Source of the DNA: Diogma glabrata
Lineage: Eukaryota; Arthropoda; Insecta; Diptera; Cylindrotomidae
Assembly: GCA_963693315.1 (NCBI GenBank)
Contig: OY856186.1
Location: 95,010,132-95,074,131 of the forward strand
Length of the DNA: 64,000 nucleotides
Reading direction: 5' to 3'
The notes under the pieces were generated by a model that saw only the letters and a list, made by a program, of their open reading frames with translations, did no database searches and had not been told where the DNA came from. Positions within the stretch are counted from its first letter, which is position 1. Each line of letters starts with the position of its first letter. Below are positions 36,960 through 47,250 of the stretch, in pieces. A program made the position numbers and the translations under genes.

Positions 36960-37395
36960 TTTCAGACAATCTCTGAAAAATTATTTGTAAATGAGTTAAG
37001 TGCTCTTCTAGATTTTTTGATGCAACCAAAACATCATCTAGATAAATGAAGCAAAATTTGAATCCGGTTAAAACGGAATGCATCAATCTTTGGAGCGATT
37101 GAGCAGCATTCCTAAGACCAAAGGTCATTTTGCAAAATTCAAAAAGACCGAAAGGAGTAGAAATTGTGGTTTTAGGAATGTCCTCCGGATGTATTGGTAT
37201 TTGATGTATATGCCTGAACGAAAATTGTGCATCCCTCCAACTGATGCGAAAAATCTTGAAACTGGGGAATGGAATATCGATCGGGAACAGTAATTCTGTT
37301 TAAAGCTCGATAATCTCCACAAGGACGCCATTCTCCGTTCTTTTTCTTAAACAAGTGTAATGGACTTGACCAAGAACTCTTACAGCTCTTACTGT
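36960..37395 (-). pseudogene. Ty3/gypsy reverse transcriptase fragment
   Basis: Reading on the minus strand from 37395: SSWSSPLHLFKKKNGEWRPC then GDYRALN and TVPDRYSIP, a damaged VQAYTSN segment in place of the usual DL-RAYHQIP, then MTFGLRNAAQSLQRLMHSVL and FCFIYLDDVLVAS with the catalytic YLDD at 37044-37033, and HLTHLQIIFQRLSE before the gap. This is the finger-palm order of a gypsy RT. Frames change near 37170 and 37120. Sequence beyond the gap is unknown, and upstream of 37395 the similarity stops, so at most a short fragment remains. Confidence 0.9.
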
Positions 37396-37732
37396 TTCTC
37401 CTCGTTTTTTATTTTAACAAACACAATAATTTTTAAAGAAAAACATGAACAAATTACTTAATTCAACTATGATTTGTGGTTGTTTGAACACGAAATTGAT
37501 CACGCCGTTGTTGATTTAAATAATGAGAATTACGTTACGTTACGTTTTTTTAAAATAAATTGACAATGCTACATTCGTTAAAATGACCACGTTCATATTA
37601 GACGCAAAATCAAACAAGCTTTGTAGTTGATTCTACCAACGTTTTTTTTCGGTGTAGTGCAAAAAGTCTTCGTTTCGAGCTGCAAACTTTATGCATCGTG
37701 CAACAAATTTGCTTTTTGCACGTGTTGCACAC
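37396..37732. other. AT-rich DNA, no gene recognised
   Basis: Nothing recognised apart from GTTACGTTACGTTTT near 37530 and GTGCAACAAATTTGCTTTTTGCACGTGTTGCACAC words at 37695-37732. The latter lead into the next element and may belong to it. Confidence 0.45.
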
Positions 37733-37866
37733 AACATTTTTTCTACGATCTTAATGTACTTTTTGCACTAGTAAGGTACTTTTTGCACTAGTGCAAAAAC
37801 TTTTTACACTATAGTGCAAAAGAGTGCAAAAAATAGTCACTTTTTGCACGATCGTAGAAAAAAGTT
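37733..37866. mobile_element. hairpin element with internal TTTTTGCAC repeats
   Basis: Terminal arms AACATTTTTTCTACGATC (37733-37750) and GATCGTAGAAAAAAGTT (37850-37866) pair with one extra T. The interior holds at least five copies of TTTTTGCAC or its inverse GTGCAAAA, including the palindrome TGCACTAGTGCA. It is 134 bp with no coding capacity. It resembles a MITE with transposase-binding subterminal repeats. Confidence 0.7.
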
Positions 37867-38640
37867 ATTATTATTATTATTATTTCGAAAAACTACTTGG
37901 ATAAATTAATTTTCTATATAAATATTTTAAATAAAAAATATATACGAAAAAGACATACTTTACGCCCTTAATACATAAATAGCCATTAATCCACATTAAA
38001 AAAAGAATGATAAAAAACGCGATAATATTTTTTTATTTCGAAAGTTTTACGATATACGGGTGTAACAACCCCACTATAGGAATACCACTGGCAATAGCAT
38101 CGAGATATCACTAGCCAAGGTTATACCATATATGTGCTGGCAGATAGAGCTTCTGATTTCATGACCTTTTTAATTACTTGAGAAATACGAGAAATTCGTT
38201 TTAACATTTCTTGAGAATTCTTGAGAAAATAAAAAGAATCGAAACAATTTATTTGGCAAAAATAATTATATGTGCATCAGAAATTAACAGAAATTCTTTA
38301 TAGTAACTAAAATAAAAAATTAACAAAATAAAAATTTAATCCAAGAAAATAAAACATAATGTAAGGCCTGTAGACAATCAAACGTTTTGTCAAGCAGTTT
38401 TTGGAAGCAAGTATAACAAGCAAGCTTGATCGTGTAAGAGGTGTTTGTCAAACCAAAATTATTTTAATTGCAATATCTATGAAGTTTACAAAAAATAATT
38501 ATAAATAAAATTGATGAAATGATTTAATTGATTTAATTAATGCACCGTTAAACCAAAACGTATTGAGAGAACTTAATTCTGTAATCCTTAGTTATACACA
38601 GCGATCACCAGCTGTTAATTGCAACGTTAAAAGTCAAATC
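37867..38640. other. AT-rich DNA, no gene recognised
   Basis: A short (TTA)n run follows the hairpin element. Nothing else recognised. Confidence 0.5.
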
Positions 38641-38669
38641 AGCCGCTGTAAAGCACTGCAAGTCATTAC

Positions 38670-39485
38670 AGATGAAACAACAATAGAATGAACAACAAAA
38701 ATACTAACAACATATTCAAAGAATCGCTCCTGCTTAATATATCAAACAACGAAACCAAATTCGAAGCAAATATGAGGGTACAGTTAAACAAGTGAAAAAT
38801 ATGACAAGAAATAATCACAGAAAATACACGGAAAACTCTCAAGACTGCTGAATTCTCAAGACTGCTGAAAGTAGTCACTACTAGAAACTAGTCACTACTA
38901 GAAATATGCGCACAACACACCAATGTGTGGGAAAAGTCACTAACAAATACACAACCACACCAACAATAAAGAATGAATCTGGTCAAACTCTTACAACAGA
39001 TAAACAACAGCTTAATCGATAGAAAGAGTACTTTGAAGACAACTGCCAACAAAATGATAAAGATTTGCAGTCTTCGGATGGCAACTACAACGAAACTATT
39101 ATTATTCAGGAACCATCCACCAACGCAGTGGGAAGTTAGAGCTACCATACAGCTCAAGAATAACAAAGCTGTTGCTACCGATAACATATCAGAAAACATA
39201 TCAGATGTTAACGTTATCGTTTCAGATGTAGCTGCAACAGCAGAGGCTCTAACACCACTATTAGTTCATGTATGAACCAACCGTAAAATACCAATCAAAT
39301 GTGAAATAGGCTTAAAAATAACAATTCCAAAGAAGGGTGAGCTAAGAGAATACAATAACTGGAGAGATATGCTCTGCTTAACAAAATCGCACAACGCACC
39401 TAAAGATGTTTTCACTTCAAAAATGGTACAACAATCACCAACAGAAAATAGAAATAATGAAAAAAGAAAACAACAAAAAGTATAA
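38670..39485 (+). pseudogene. second type of LINE: RT start region, broken
   Basis: Across frames the plus strand gives a long helical region, then GQTLTTDKQQLNR and KEYFED (the TL-T-E-QL-RWKEYFE segment that precedes the RT in many LINEs, with its tryptophan now a stop). Further on come LKNNKAVATDNIS (the K-NKA-G-DNI segment), TNRKIPI, and IPKKGELREYNNWRDM (39323-39376, the PKKGDL-NWRGI motif). After this the similarity ends in lysine- and asparagine-rich sequence. The catalytic YADD region is absent. This is a different LINE lineage from the jockey relic at 30440. Opposite-strand open frames here are shadows. Confidence 0.7.
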
Positions 39486-40439
39486 AAAAACAAAATAGCC
39501 ACAAAACATTTCTTTTAAAAACTGAATAAAATATTGAAATGTCGTAAAAGATACCTGAATGCATTCTAAATTTTACTTCGCATTGACGTCACACTGTGCT
39601 AAAAGACAATAGCAATAATCTTAAAAAACCCCACTATCGATAAATTTAAATCCCGTAAATTGTCCGCAGCCTTAAACTGTGTTTAAATCAATCTTTTGTA
39701 ATCAAGATGTCAAGTGTCAACTCATATTGAAAGAGAAATACAAATTCAAATAGTAGTTTTTGTTTTTCCTTATTTTATTTTACGTGAATGAAATTATGGA
39801 AAATAATGATGGCAAAAGCAATATTTTATTATTTTTAGCACTGCCTGGCAAAAGAATAATTAATTTTCTTGTTAATATCGAAATGATAATAATTTGAAAG
39901 AAACGGAAAAAGACAGTAGCAATAAACATAAAAAACTGCATTATCGATCAATTTAAAATTCGTTAAAAGAAATGTTTACGATTTTTATGAATTCATGAAT
40001 AAAAAAACAATACTTTTAATGGTGTTTAAGAAAAATTAAAAAAACAACAATAAAATAAGTACCACTCCAGGAACTGAACTCTCGACCTATAGAACCTTAG
40101 TCGACCGTAACTTTTGCCGTTTGCCGAAAAACTATATTTCAGTTTTATTACACTTTATAAAAGGTTAATAAAATGGTTTGCTTTCGGTGTTTGTTTTTGA
40201 TAAAATATCTTTGATTTTTGGTTATTGTGAAATGAAAATTGTTTTTTTTTTACTTTGTGCTTCAATTTTTAGGTTGGATAAAAGCAAATTTTAAATAACA
40301 TATTTATATCGATGAAGATGATAATGCGGAATTTAGAAAATTTATTTGTGGCCAATTTGCACAGAGGTACGTGTGAAAATAAGATACAAATTGTTTTTAG
40401 TCGACCTCTATAGCCTTTATTCACTCTTTCCAACATTTC
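39486..40439. other. AT-rich DNA, no gene recognised
   Basis: No open frame or motif of note. CAAGTGTCAACTCATATTG and short repeats of CGATCAATTTAAA type occur near 39640 and 39945 within otherwise similar local sequence, possibly a small direct duplication. Confidence 0.45.
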
Positions 40440-40869
40440 TTATGACGTTGAATTTTTTTAAATTTTTTCTTTTGTAATGTTCGAGTTAGTTAAGGGAACA
40501 GGAAAAATTTATCAAATTTAAAAAAAAAACGCCGAAAACTGCGCTTTTGCAAACTACGAGAAAAATTGATTTGGACTAGAAAAAATTAACCTTTCATATG
40601 ACACCACACTCGCCAAGGCAAAAAATAATTTTTTCAAAATTTCTACTGGAGTGGGTCCAAATAATATTTTAAATGATGAGCGGACCGCTATAGTTTTATA
40701 TTACTCTTTACAACATTTCGTATAACGGTGAATTTTTTAAAATGTTTTCTTTCGTAATATTCGAAGTTAAGGGGGAGGGGACAGAAACAAAACTCACTTT
40801 TTTTTTTAAATATTTCAATCTTTTCCGATTTTTTTAAATCAAACTCGATTCCTTAAAAAAAACTTTTTT

Positions 40870-41296
40870 CTTCAGACGTCAAATAATTAGGTCATAATTT
40901 GACTGAGCTGACTGCGGAGAAGTGCAACTTCTCCGCCGGCGACATTTTTACTTTTCCTTTTCCCTACATGTAGGGAAAAGTGTTACTATGATACCGTTAA
41001 AATAATAACACAAAATATAAATTTAAACGTCAGTTTTATTTGTTAAAACAATCGAAACTACTCCTATTTATAAATCTCGCCTTCTTAAATATTTATTGTA
41101 TGCATAAATTAAACCTAGAACTGAGTATCAAAACCAAACATGGCACATTTTAAAGCGTTTATTAAAGTTTTTTAAAGAAAATATAACAAATTTTATTTGG
41201 AGGAGAAGTAACTTTTCATGGCTTGCCTTCTATTACCCATTTCAGGCGCGCCATGAAAAGTCATACTTCTCCTCCGTATAAAATAATATGCTATTG
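40870..41296. mobile_element. 427-bp insertion with a hairpin near each end
   Basis: The related repeat at 52490 runs straight from TTTTT into ACTATCTCC, so it shows the empty site. Here that junction is opened, with TTTT on both sides as a possible target duplication. Near the left end is GCGGAGAAGT-GCA-ACTTCTCCGC (40914-40936) and then a perfect palindrome at 40957-40980 (CTTTTCCCTACA and its inverse). Near the right end is a hairpin at 41191-41283. Both ends thus carry GGAGAAGT-type inverted words. There is no coding capacity. A Helentron-like non-autonomous element is one possibility. Confidence 0.65.
41191..41283. repeat. hairpin at the right end of the insertion
   Basis: The arm at 41191-41222 (TTTTATTTGGAGGAGAAGT, then AACTTTTCATGGC) pairs with 41250-41283 (GCCATGAAAAGT, then ACTTCTCCTCCGTATAAAA), with small mismatches, around a 27-base loop. 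Confidence 0.85.
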
Positions 41297-41520
41297 TTTT
41301 ACTATCTCCTTATCTCCCTATCGTGTCTATAAAATACAGATAAAACAAATATTTCCAATCTTTTTGTTTTTAGTAGGCCTCGACAAATTTTATAACTAGA
41401 AAATTTCAAGTTGATAGCACTTATAGTTTGTGTTAAATATTAAAATCGATTATTAAAAATTCGGACGGACACCGAAGTCTCACCAATAGAGTATCGTTTT
41501 TACTTTTTCAAAGTAGGAAG

Positions 41521-41787
41521 CCCTACAAATTATAGTATGACACAAAAATAAGTAATAGTTTTAAAAAATAAACATGTTTTTGTGATACGGTTATTATATT
41601 TGATGTTGGGAAACGGTTCAAGAACTATATGAATACAGCGTGCAAATTTTTACAAATGGCTACAACTATTTCGGTCGTCGTTTCTGATCGGTTCGGTTTT
41701 GATAAACCGAAAAATGTTTTTCAACAAAAAAATGTTTCCTTTTTCTGTTAAATTCAAAACAAACAGTCTGAAACTATATAGTTGGTG
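41521..41787. other. AT-rich DNA, no gene recognised
   Basis: Nothing recognised. Confidence 0.5.
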
Positions 41788-41890
41788 TTTTCGTTAATTC
41801 ATTCGGAATAGAATATTGTACTAATTTTGACAGAAACGATTTAAAAATTTTCACAATTAAAACAATCTATTCCGAATGAATTAACGAAAA
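41788..41890. repeat. perfect 25-bp inverted repeat with 53-base spacer
   Basis: 41788-41812 and 41866-41890 are exact reverse complements (starting TTTTCGTTAATTC). There is no coding content. Likely the ends of a very short MITE or a foldback relic. Confidence 0.85.
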
Positions 41891-43118
41891 TAGCAAGTAA
41901 CACAATTTTGTTAGTTTTCTAAATTCTAATTAGTTAATACAAAAAAGAATACTGTTCTAGTTCCATAGTTACAACCAAAACTTATGGGTTAATCGCAGCG
42001 TATTCTGATTGCATAAATCGCAGCGTATTTTGATTGTAATTTAACCATATTATATCGAATATCAATTAACTTTTCCGAAATATTTGAACTAAGTCAGTTA
42101 CAGTTCTTCTTATAATTATTATTGTAAATGGTGACACAGACGAGCTAAGAGAAGAATGGGCTATTCTGTTGAAAGTGTGCATCGATTTTTTTTCGACTAT
42201 TTTGAAAAAAAAACTGAAAATTTGGTTTGTTCAGGATTTTTTTGCTCTGAAATGGAATTATGTGGTACTGAATGTTGGTTGACCAGTTTCTACGGGCTTA
42301 TAACAAAAAGAATTCAAGTCTTCCTTGTAGATCATTGAGACGGTTAAAATTAAAACTCAAATCGTTTCTCAAACTGTATATATGCATGCATTGTTTTGTT
42401 TTAAAACGAATAAATTTGTAACCGAAGAACAGTTATATCTTCATCAATTCTATGAAATGATAACAACTTATCATACTTTCTTTTTTTACGTTTAAAAGAT
42501 TATAATTGTTAACAAAAATTAATTGTAAATCTAAATCTACAAAAAATTAATTAAAAATCAAGAATAAATCACATAATAAAAAAAAATCATGCTAAGAGAT
42601 TAATTAGAAAGTGTGCGCTTTCTGATTTGTAAGTTTTATTAATTGGTATATGCATTGATCTGGAAAGGGTATCTAAAATTGTCTAAAAAATAAAATTGGC
42701 ACTCAAAGCAACTGTTAATCTTAATCTTGATAAACACCTATGCCTAACGTATCCGTTCGAATTGTTAAGTGTTATTGAAGGTGTTCTGTAATAACTATTT
42801 GATTTTTTAGGGATTTTTTTGGATTTATGTTTCTTGTTACTTCCTTGATTTCTCAGATATATAATTTTTGACTTACCTATTTTAATGGTTATGATAACCT
42901 AAAATGAAACCTAGGTTATTGGACTTGTTCTTATGATCTTTGAACACACAGTGTTTGACATATTTTCAAAATTTATTATTTCTCTGTCGCCCTCCAACTC
43001 CGAATATTCTTTCTTTTGTGCCGTATATGTTCCATATAGGAACGTAGGTTGACAACAAGTGTCCCTCACCTGTATTAATTTCAACTCCGAATATTATGAG
43101 ATCGAATATTATATAGAT
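41891..43118. other. AT-rich DNA, no gene recognised
   Basis: One 60-codon frame (42156-42338, plus) has no motif. AATCGCAGCGTATTyTGATTG is directly repeated at about 41993 and 42018. Nothing else recognised. Confidence 0.45.
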
Positions 43119-43227
43119 TTTTCTTTGATAAAATGTGTTGTGTTGACATTACAATATGTGTCACAACACATAAAAACATTTTAAGACCAAGGTCCCACAA
43201 CAACATGCGTTCTAAGGTGTTGATGTG
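43119..43227 (-). mobile_element. SINE-like element, copy 3
   Basis: TTTTTCTTTGATAAAATGTGTTGTG, then TTACAATATGTGTCACAACACATA and AAGACCAAGGTCCCACAACAACATGCG, then AAGGTGTTGATG. It differs from copy 1 by small deletions in the middle. The terminal T run is short here. Confidence 0.65.
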
Positions 43228-43951
43228 ATATCTTACGTTAACTCGTATGTCAATAGCAGAGACTGGAGTACAAGGGGTTGTCAAACCCGTAGATCAAAAA
43301 CTGCAAACAAAAATTACAAATCAATAAAAACTGATCTATCCATTGGTTTATTTTGTAAAATATTTTGTAGAGGTGATTAGGGGTTGAGCTTTTGAAAACA
43401 TAAAAATCATTTTTAACCTTGGGCGCCATATGAAACTTAATATTTTTTCATTCCATAAAACTCTAGATGAGCGAGAGCGAGCAATGCTCGAATTAGATCA
43501 ACTTTTTTATTACCATTTTGATTACGATTATTTTAGTACTTTTTTGTTTATTATCTTATTTATCTTCTTTTTTATATATTAATACGCTAGATTAAAACTT
43601 TGTGGAGCATAAGGCTTTTTTATTCGCAGATGGATTCAATTCAAATTTTCACAGCTAACTGATATTAGTGTAACCTATATTGGGATCCGGATTCAAACAA
43701 ATCGGATCATAAGTAAAAAAGTTATTATATACGGAAAACTTTTTCTATACATATGCATTATAAGTTTACATACATATAAAAATATATTTGCTATCGAACA
43801 ACGAACAACAAAAATGAAACTTAAAACTTTATTTTGTTATTCTTTTTTATATTTAATTTTTTCTCAGCTGTTAGTATATTTATTTCTTTGAATGTGAATA
43901 AACGTACATATTGTTTTTCTATGTTTTAAATTTCATTTCGAATTTTTTCTT
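43228..43951. other. AT-rich DNA, no gene recognised
   Basis: Nothing recognised between the SINE-like copy and the Helitron relic. Confidence 0.5.
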
Positions 43952-45235
43952 ATGCGTAAGATAGGTTTTGAGTTAGATCGTGTGAATCCTTTTGTTCGTT
44001 CTTTTAAATCAATGCATGAATTTCGTGAAAGACCTGAGAATGTTACTGCTGATGTGTCAATGGTTATAAAAGTTAACAGAGAATGTGATATTCGTCGTTT
44101 TAATGATGCTGTTCAAACTGATGTGGTTGCTATTTTTAAAAATGATGAATTTTGTTAAATTTGTCAGATGAAGATAGAATTGATGGAAATGAAATGATTA
44201 ATAAATTTGTATGTACTGAAATCCCTGATCCCATTCTTTTTCCTAAATTACATGAATATGTGAAACGTCATATGATGCATGAACCATGTGGTGCTCTAAA
44301 TCCCAATTCTGTTTGTATGAGAGTGGTAAATGTAGTAATAATTTTCCAAAACCTTTTTCTGAAAATATTAAAGAATATGTGAATGGTTATCCTTTGTACC
44401 GTCGACGTGATAATGGTATGAGTGTTGATGTACGTGGTGCATCTCTTGATAATAGATATGTTGTTCCGTATAATATTTATCTTCTTGCAAAATTCAATTG
44501 TCATATTAACGTGGAAATATGTACGACTGTTAAAAGTGTGAAATATGTTTACAAGTATGTATATAAAGAGTATGATTCTGCCAATGTTGAATTGAGAGTG
44601 AATGGAGAGAATGCAGTGAATAATGATGATGCGATTGTGGGAAATGAAATTCAAGATTTTTTGAATGGACGGTATGTTGGTTCGACTGAAGCTGCTTGGC
44701 GCATATTTGAATTTCCAATGCATTTTCAATCTCATACAATTATTCGACTTGATTGTCATTTGCCTAATAGACAAAATGCTTATATCAGGAATGGTAATGT
44801 GGCTGGCACAGTCGCAAATGTATCAAGAACAAAATTGTTAGCATTTTTCCATTTGAATTCCATTGATAATTTAGCTAATGAGTTTTTGTATACAGAATTA
44901 ATTATGTTTGGTATGACCAAAGTAAATCGTGGAAAAGAAGACAACGTGGGGCTGATAAAGTTGTTGCTCGATTATATATGGTTACTCCAAAAGATATAGA
45001 ATTGTTTCATATGCGTTTACTTCTGTTGCATGTTCGTGGTCCAAAATCTTTTTTTGATCTACGTATGTATGAAGGTGTACCCTACCCTACTTTTGTTGCA
45101 GCATGTGAAGCTCGAGGTATTGCAACAAATGATAATGAATAGCGTGAATGTTTACTTGAAGCTTCAGAAATTCAATCACCAAAACAGTTTCGTCAATTAT
45201 TTGCATTTATCTGTGGTTTGAATGTTCCTCCGAAT
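43952..45235 (+). pseudogene. Helitron Rep region, broken and lacking the HUH segment
   Basis: Frames in order: NPFVRSFKSMHEF (N-terminal extension; 43952-44155) is followed at once by EDRIDGNEMINKFVCTEIPD and HMMHEPCG (44152-44320). Then, after a frameshift, come SGKCSNNFPKPF, YPLYRRRDNG, VVPYNIYLLAKFNCHIN and VKYVYKYVYKEYD (the Rep tyrosine motif), YVGSTEAAWRIFEFPMH, and VRGPKSFFDLRMYEG with PYPTFVAACEARG (to 45140). The segment that normally carries most of the Helitron_like_N domain and its HUH motif is missing at about 44140-44160. A TAG stop at 45140-45142 replaces a conserved tryptophan. Rep nicks and joins single strands in rolling-circle transposition. This copy cannot. Confidence 0.9.
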
Positions 45236-45240
45236 GCTTT

Positions 45241-45535
45241 AGCTTTTTTTCTTGACAGCTCATGCAGGTTGTGGCAAAACTTTTGTTCAAACGGCAATCA
45301 TTCATAAATTTAATTCACTAAATCTTTCGTGTATTGTAACTGCCTTCAGTGGTATTGCATCAACTCTTTTGATTGGGGGGCGAACTTTGCATAATGTTTT
45401 CAAATTACCAATTCCATTATTAGAGAATTCAATGCCAAATATAATTCCAAACAGTGTACATGGCACATATATTAATAATGCATCAATCATTATTATAGAT
45501 GAAATTTCAATGTGTTCTATTCATGCTTTAAAATT
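45241..45535 (+). pseudogene. Helitron PIF1-type helicase fragment
   Basis: The frame begins AFFLTAHAGCGKTF (Walker A GCGKT), continues with CIVTAFSGIASTLLIGGRTLHNVF (PIF1 motif Ia region) and IIIIDEISM (Walker B), and stops at ALKL, where a foldback element begins. About 200 residues expected between the Rep C-terminal part and Walker A are absent. Everything after Walker B is absent too; no helicase motif resumes beyond the foldback element. Helicase would unwind DNA during transposition. Confidence 0.9.
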
Positions 45536-45979
45536 AACTAGGAAGGCCCGGCGTGCTTCGCTACGCTTATAAATAAAGTTTTTGCGTAGACATTTTGTTG
45601 ACGTAGAAGCAATGATTTCAAAAAGTGGTAACGAGAAATGCTAGCATATAATTTTTAATTTTTCTTTTTAAATATATGAATGAAAAATAATCAGAACTCT
45701 AGCTGATCAGTTCGGATATATGAAAAATTAGCGATCAAATAAGTTAGAGATAAAATAAGCTTACTTGAAAACTTATTTGATCGCTAATTGTTCATATATC
45801 CGAACTGATCAGCTAGAGTTCTGATTATTTTTCATTCATATATTTAAAAAGAAAAATTAAAAATTATATGCTAGCATTTCTCATTACCACTTTTTGAAAT
45901 CATTGCTTCTACGTCAACAAAATGTCTACGCAAAAACTTTATTTATAAGCGTAGCGAAGCACGCCGGGCCTTCCTAGTT
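45536..45979. mobile_element. 444-bp foldback element with 210-bp arms
   Basis: 45536-45745 and 45770-45979 are reverse complements with only two mismatches seen (C/T at about 45633 and A/C near 45726), around a 24-base loop. The outer end is AACTAGGAAGGCCCGGCGTG, followed by CTTCGCTACGC. The arms have no coding capacity. No clear target duplication is visible. The Helitron helicase fragment ends exactly at its left edge. The high arm identity implies recent origin or ongoing gene conversion. It could be an unusually symmetric MITE or a head-to-head insertion of one shorter element. Confidence 0.9.
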
Positions 45980-46159
45980 TTTATTATTGTTCAATTTTGC
46001 TTAACTTAATTAATATTATCATTTTTTAGTTGTTATGATTTTTACTTCTCCACAATTTTCAATTGTATACCCCAAATTTTATTTTTTCTTTTGTTTACCC
46101 CAAATTTTATTTTATCTTTTGTTTTGCACCATCATCTATCTAAATAACCAAAAAAGAGG
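45980..46159. other. AT-rich spacer
   Basis: TACCCCAAATTTTATTTT is nearly repeated in tandem (46070 and 46098). Nothing else seen. Confidence 0.5.
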
Positions 46160-47250
46160 TGTATGTATGTGGGTTTTAATGGGTGGGGGTGGTTGGATGG
46201 TTGCGTTTTTGACAAAAACGCATAGGATCATGATGAAACTTTGGTTTATGTTCCAGGTGAACTCGAAAATGGAAGATCTGGATTCATTTCAAAATTAGAC
46301 AAAATGGGGGGCGGGGTCTCCCGAACATCTGTAAGTTTTAATCTTTTATCACTTCTAATCCTAGCTTATTGGAACTTGGTAAATAAGGTTTTAGTACTCT
46401 TTCCAATATTTCTGCATACCAACTTCTGCTTTGTCACTTCCGGACAAAAAGCATTTTCTTAAGTGTTTATCTCTACTGTAGCGTACGCCGTTCGATTGTC
46501 ATGAAACGTTGGTAAAAGAATTCAATCAATATGAAAAGATTTCATTAGCTTTAAGGGTACATTGGAAAAGAGTTGAGAAGTTCACCATACAACTGGTGGT
46601 TTTTTCACTATGGTTTTAATGTTTGTTGAGGGTATACAACATTCGTTCGTGATTAAATTTTGATGAGTGATTCGTTCGTGAATAAAGTTCAATAACATCT
46701 GTTAAATCGAATTGGATGAAACTTGGTACATAAGCATTTAGTACGGTTCACAACAGTTCTGCATCCAGACTACCGGTAAAAATTCATTTTTTCACTACCG
46801 GTAAACATTTTTTTTTTGCAATTTTTTGTGTCATGCACAATATAGCCTACAATAATGAAGTGATTATGATGAAACTTATGAAAAAGGTTTCAATTAGCGT
46901 GAGAAGATAATGTTCATCCTTTGGAACACATTGATCAAAGTGTTGGGGGTCTGCCATACGTCTGCTGACTTTTTACACTTTGTTGGGAACATACAGACTT
47001 TGTTCATTAATCAATTTTAATAATGCTTTGTCAAATGATGGAAATTCGAACGAAAAAGAACTGATTAGTTTTTGGACGATATTGGGATAAGTGATTGGGC
47101 CTCCCAAGCACTTGTTTATTTGAAGCTTCAATAACTTCAGTTCCTGATACCTGATTTTGATTAAACTTGGTATGCATGTGGTTAGAATATCATTTTTTTC
47201 AGTTCGGCATTCCAATTTCCGGTTTGTCACTTCCGGTAAAACATTTTGTT
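46160..47250 (+). repeat. dispersed repeat with GATGAAACTTTGG words, copy 1
   Basis: It shares with 60060-60770 the phrases GCATAGGATC-TGATGAAACTTTGG, CTGGATTCATTTCAAAATT, TTCTGCATnCCAACTTCTG-TT-GTCACTTCCGG, TAGCGTACGCC-like words and GAACTGATTAGTTTTTG. Inside, the words TGATGAAACTTGGTA and CACTTCCGGTAAA recur several times, so it has a loosely repeating inner structure. It has no coding frames. The superfamily is not known to me. Confidence 0.75.

Larger units (their letters stand above)
40440..41520 (+). repeat. long dispersed repeat, copy 3 (split)
   Basis: The left part (40440-40869) and right part (41301-41520) match 51890-52495 and 52496-52690. Shared words include CTTTTGTAATGTTCGA, CTCGATTCCTTAAAAAAAA, ACTATCTCCTTATCT, GAAAATTTCAAGTTGATAGC and CGGACGGACACCGAAGTCTCACC. 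The two parts are separated by a 427-bp insertion. Confidence 0.8.

Noticed and set aside
36655..37128. Open frames crossing the run of N
   Set aside because: Unknown bases cannot support a reading frame; only the gypsy RT part after 36960 is real.
44268..44774. 168-codon minus-strand frame
   Set aside because: It is a shadow of the Helitron Rep frame on the plus strand, which carries the recognisable motifs.
44000..46000. Host PIF1 helicase gene
   Set aside because: The Walker-box frame directly follows Helitron Rep sequence in the same orientation, so it belongs to the Helitron.
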